This document shows, one piece after another, positions 62,301 to 64,000 of a DNA stretch of 64,000 nucleotides. A program made the position numbers and the translations under genes. Positions within the stretch are counted from its first letter, which is position 1. Each line of letters opens with the position of its first letter. The stretch covers positions 7,817,031-7,881,030 of the forward strand of contig CM055311.2 in the NCBI GenBank assembly GCA_029255685.2. Direction: 5' to 3'. The notes beneath the pieces are model-generated. The model was not told the origin of the DNA. It saw only the letters and a program-made list of their open reading frames with translations, and searched no databases. This DNA comes from Silene conica. Taxonomy: Eukaryota; Streptophyta; Magnoliopsida; Caryophyllales; Caryophyllaceae.

Positions 62301-63892
62301 TTGTTTTACGGGTTTTCCTGATGTCAGTGCATTACTTTGAGCAGGACATACGAGCTTCACAACTTGAAGTAATGGGTAGCAACTCATACCATACAAAATT
62401 ATCGGTTACGCCAACAAAAGCACCAGTTGATGAGGAACCCATAGTGGAGTCTCTAAGTCCAGACTTGCAATGGCTGAAAGTACTTCTTAGTACAATGATT
62501 GATGGAGAGACTTATAACATTTGCTTAGATGCCGATTTATTTTATCGCAACACAGATGAAAAGACGGTAATATACAAAGATGATCTAAGCCAATTTCTCG
62601 GGGGTGTGAGCTTAATATCTTGATCATTCAAATATTCATAAGGTCCTGTAATTTATCTAGAGCTATTTGAATTTTTCTTTGAGTTAGGTAATATATACAT
62701 ACACTTAATCACCCATATGTACATGCAGAGCACTTCGAGATGATCTAGCCAAAGTCGTTGCCGAACCTTGGATAGGATGGTTGTGCCCTGATGCAACTTC
62801 AGATGCCAAACTTGTAACAACCCGCCCCACCACGGTCGTAACACACCCCCAATAAGATGGGAGCTAAGCCTTTGGGCCCATTATTTGTCCTCACTTAAGG
62901 CCAAAAGCACAAGGCCTTGTTACTAAATGGTGGGTAGGAGCTATTATAAACATATCACAAGCCTCACATTCTACCAATGTGGGACAACTTTCCTCTCATA
63001 CTCTTGGGGTGTTACAAACTCCCCCACTTAAAGAACACAACGTCCTCGTTGTGCCTCAAACTTGACCACAACCAGGGCCAGAATCCTCCCCCGCTAGGTG
63101 TATGACCCGGGTACTCACCACCGTCGTAACACGCACCCAATAAGATGGGATGTATACCTTTGGGCCAAGCGGAGATTGCAATTGCGTATATTACTAGTGC
63201 ATTTCAGAAGTCTGTTCAGAATGACCACGAATTCATCTTGGCCCCAATTATTGATAGGTAAAACTATTATAATACTTTACCGCTAACTAGCATATGAGAG
63301 TTCTGGCTAGAAACATTTGTTGATCGGATTGCTGTACTGACTTCTTTAATTGTTGCTATGTTTTAAATGCAGTAAGCATTGGGTTCTACTCACTATTTCT
63401 CCGCGAACGTATACCATATATGAGTTTGATTCGGCTGCCCTTAGAGATGGTCGCAAGTTATACATGAAGATGATAGTTCTCAGGCAAGTAATGGTAGTTT
63501 ACGTTTTAATTTCTTATTTATCTAGCCTAGCTACATGAGCGTCACTTATAAATTTTTGTCAACTAACATTGTAAATTTTGTATGTCAGCTAACCTTGTTA
63601 ATTTTTTGTATGTTAGCTCCTTAAAAAGGTACAAAATGTCGGGTGGCGAAATCAAGGTGAAAAGGAAAGAGCCATTGTGGAAATCTATTAAGGTGATTAT
63701 TGACACATTTTCATAATACATTAAGCGCTTTTTATATCATTACCTCGTATTTCAATTGTGACTATCATCATTTTTTTTAATATAATGTACTAGTGCCCTC
63801 AACAAAACGGGAGCGTGGAGTCTGGCTATTTCGTGATGCGTTTCATGTATGACATAGTGAAGAGTTGCACAACTGTAACTGATTTGGAGAAG
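59312..63892 (+). CDS. F second gene: Ptta/En/Spm (TNPA-type) protein with Ulp1-like protease end
   Basis: Multi-exon. Exons inferred from GT/AG and reading: 59312-59761, 59867-60091, 60195-60464, 61407-61778, 61990-62256, 62345-62603, 62731-62812 (then an insertion), 63170-63257, 63373-63489, 63617-63692, 63794-63892, running on. The N-terminus is strongly acidic (DYDDDSDDLEDE); the middle has the plant Ptta/En/Spm pattern (WEDTMATFHIPDD, KRFRDFKGKLVSGW, SRETWI, FYALGEKDDNPSRARGFGG) with a likely coiled coil after 61600. The C-terminus has C48/Ulp1 motifs HWVLL, EFDSA and CPQQNGSVESGYFVM. The family position of the catalytic Cys is Ser here, so peptidase activity is doubtful. TNPA-type proteins bind the subterminal repeats; a Ulp1 module would cleave SUMO-type tags. 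Frame is kept across most exons. Confidence 0.82.
60753..61043 (-). repeat. inverted repeat arm 2
   Basis: Reverse-complement copy of 22727-23013, lying in the 0.9-kb intron between exons ending 60464 and starting 61407. Identity is near complete over about 285 bp. Confidence 0.9.
61840..61976. repeat. short tandem duplication in an F intron
   Basis: GGACAGTAGGAAACTGCCCA with the following CCAAACCAGTAAGCTAAC occurs at about 61860 and again at about 61930, with a partial third CTGCCCACCAAACCAGT between them. It lies in the intron 61779-61989. Confidence 0.85.
62813..63169. mobile_element. short LTR-like (TRIM-like) insertion in F second gene
   Basis: A 204-bp LTR-like unit TGTAACAACCC...GGGGTGTTACA (62813-63016) is followed by a purine/pyrimidine tract and a partial second copy of its start (GTCGTAACACGCACCCAATAA). 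It interrupts the exon reading DATSDAKL, which resumes AEIAIAYITSAF. Orientation is probably minus. Fossil, non-coding; target repeat not clear. Confidence 0.5.
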
Positions 63893-64000
63893 GTATGTGC
63901 CATTATTGTCTTCCATTGTTTTCTCCTGTTTGCCATTTTGTGATGCACTAGCTTCTGGGGGTCTAGGCTGATGGTGTCTCAGACTAGTGCGCAACAGGCT
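63893..64000 (+). other. F second gene, intron and continuation past window
   Basis: A GTATGTG donor at 63893 opens an intron. The remainder of the gene and the right CACTA terminus lie beyond the window. Confidence 0.6.

Larger units (their letters stand above)
21828..64000 (+). mobile_element. element F: CACTA (En/Spm) DNA transposon, right end outside window
   Basis: The left terminus CACTAGTAGAAAAAAACC is the standard plant CACTA end, preceded by candidate 3-bp target CCA (21825-21827). Subterminal repeats follow, then a TNP2 transposase gene and a second gene with a Ulp1 domain, both on the plus strand in the usual CACTA order. Within 42 kb, about 32 kb is later insertion (SINE, B with E inside, D, a short LTR-like piece), leaving roughly 10 kb of F itself. 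The right terminal repeat is not reached. The transposase carries reading-frame changes, so this copy is probably not self-sufficient. Confidence 0.93.

Overview
The window reads as plant nuclear DNA from a large, repeat-rich genome. The background is AT-rich. It holds a Stowaway-type MITE, a tRNA-type SINE, Ty1/copia and Ty3/gypsy LTR elements with plant-type primer sites, and a full-sized En/Spm (CACTA) transposon. I recognise no ordinary host gene, tRNA or rRNA gene. The sequence does not fix the species; a dicot is plausible but not shown.

Layout. 1-2155 looks like the right part of a gypsy-type LTR. 2156-3916 is AT-rich spacer with a 285-bp Stowaway-like MITE. 3917-4384 is a gypsy LTR piece carrying a palindrome cluster, followed by a reverse copia LTR remnant (4385-5580). 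From about 5590 runs an old Athila/Tat-like gypsy element (A). It is split by a very young copia element (8470-18432, target repeat ACCCA), which itself holds a solo LTR (12041-13572, target repeat GTAGG). A resumes at 18438-18618 and gives way to a Tekay-like chromovirus (C, LTR 18734-20682, gag to 21827).

C is cut by a CACTA transposon (F) that begins at 21828 and runs past the window end. F carries the TNP2 transposase (23411-24344, 47683-49892, 58567-58924) and a second multi-exon gene (59312-63892) that ends in a Ulp1-type protease domain. F was later hit by a SINE (23768-23971), by an Athila/Tat-like gag-protease element B (24350-47677, target repeat GTAAA), by a non-coding chromovirus derivative D (49893-58566, target repeat CAAAT) and by a short LTR-like piece (62813-63169). 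B in turn holds E (32144-47381), a non-coding LTR element present as LTR-internal-LTR-internal-LTR with an exact 6157-bp period. The nesting gives an order of events: A, then C, then F, then B, then E; separately A, then copia, then solo LTR.

Most unusual signal. At least five LTR families here (A, B, copia, E, and the piece at 3917) carry clusters of paired CG-rich palindromic words of 8-16 bp about 20-30 bp apart. The word is family-specific (CTCGATCGAG, GGTCGGTCGACC, AACTCGGTCGAGTT, or CCGGTCGGCCGGCTGG-like), but the placement recurs: in LTRs, leaders, and the spacer between gag and protease. E's LTR also has ten hairpins whose arms differ from unit to unit while staying complementary. I know of no description of this. 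It is the observation most worth testing.
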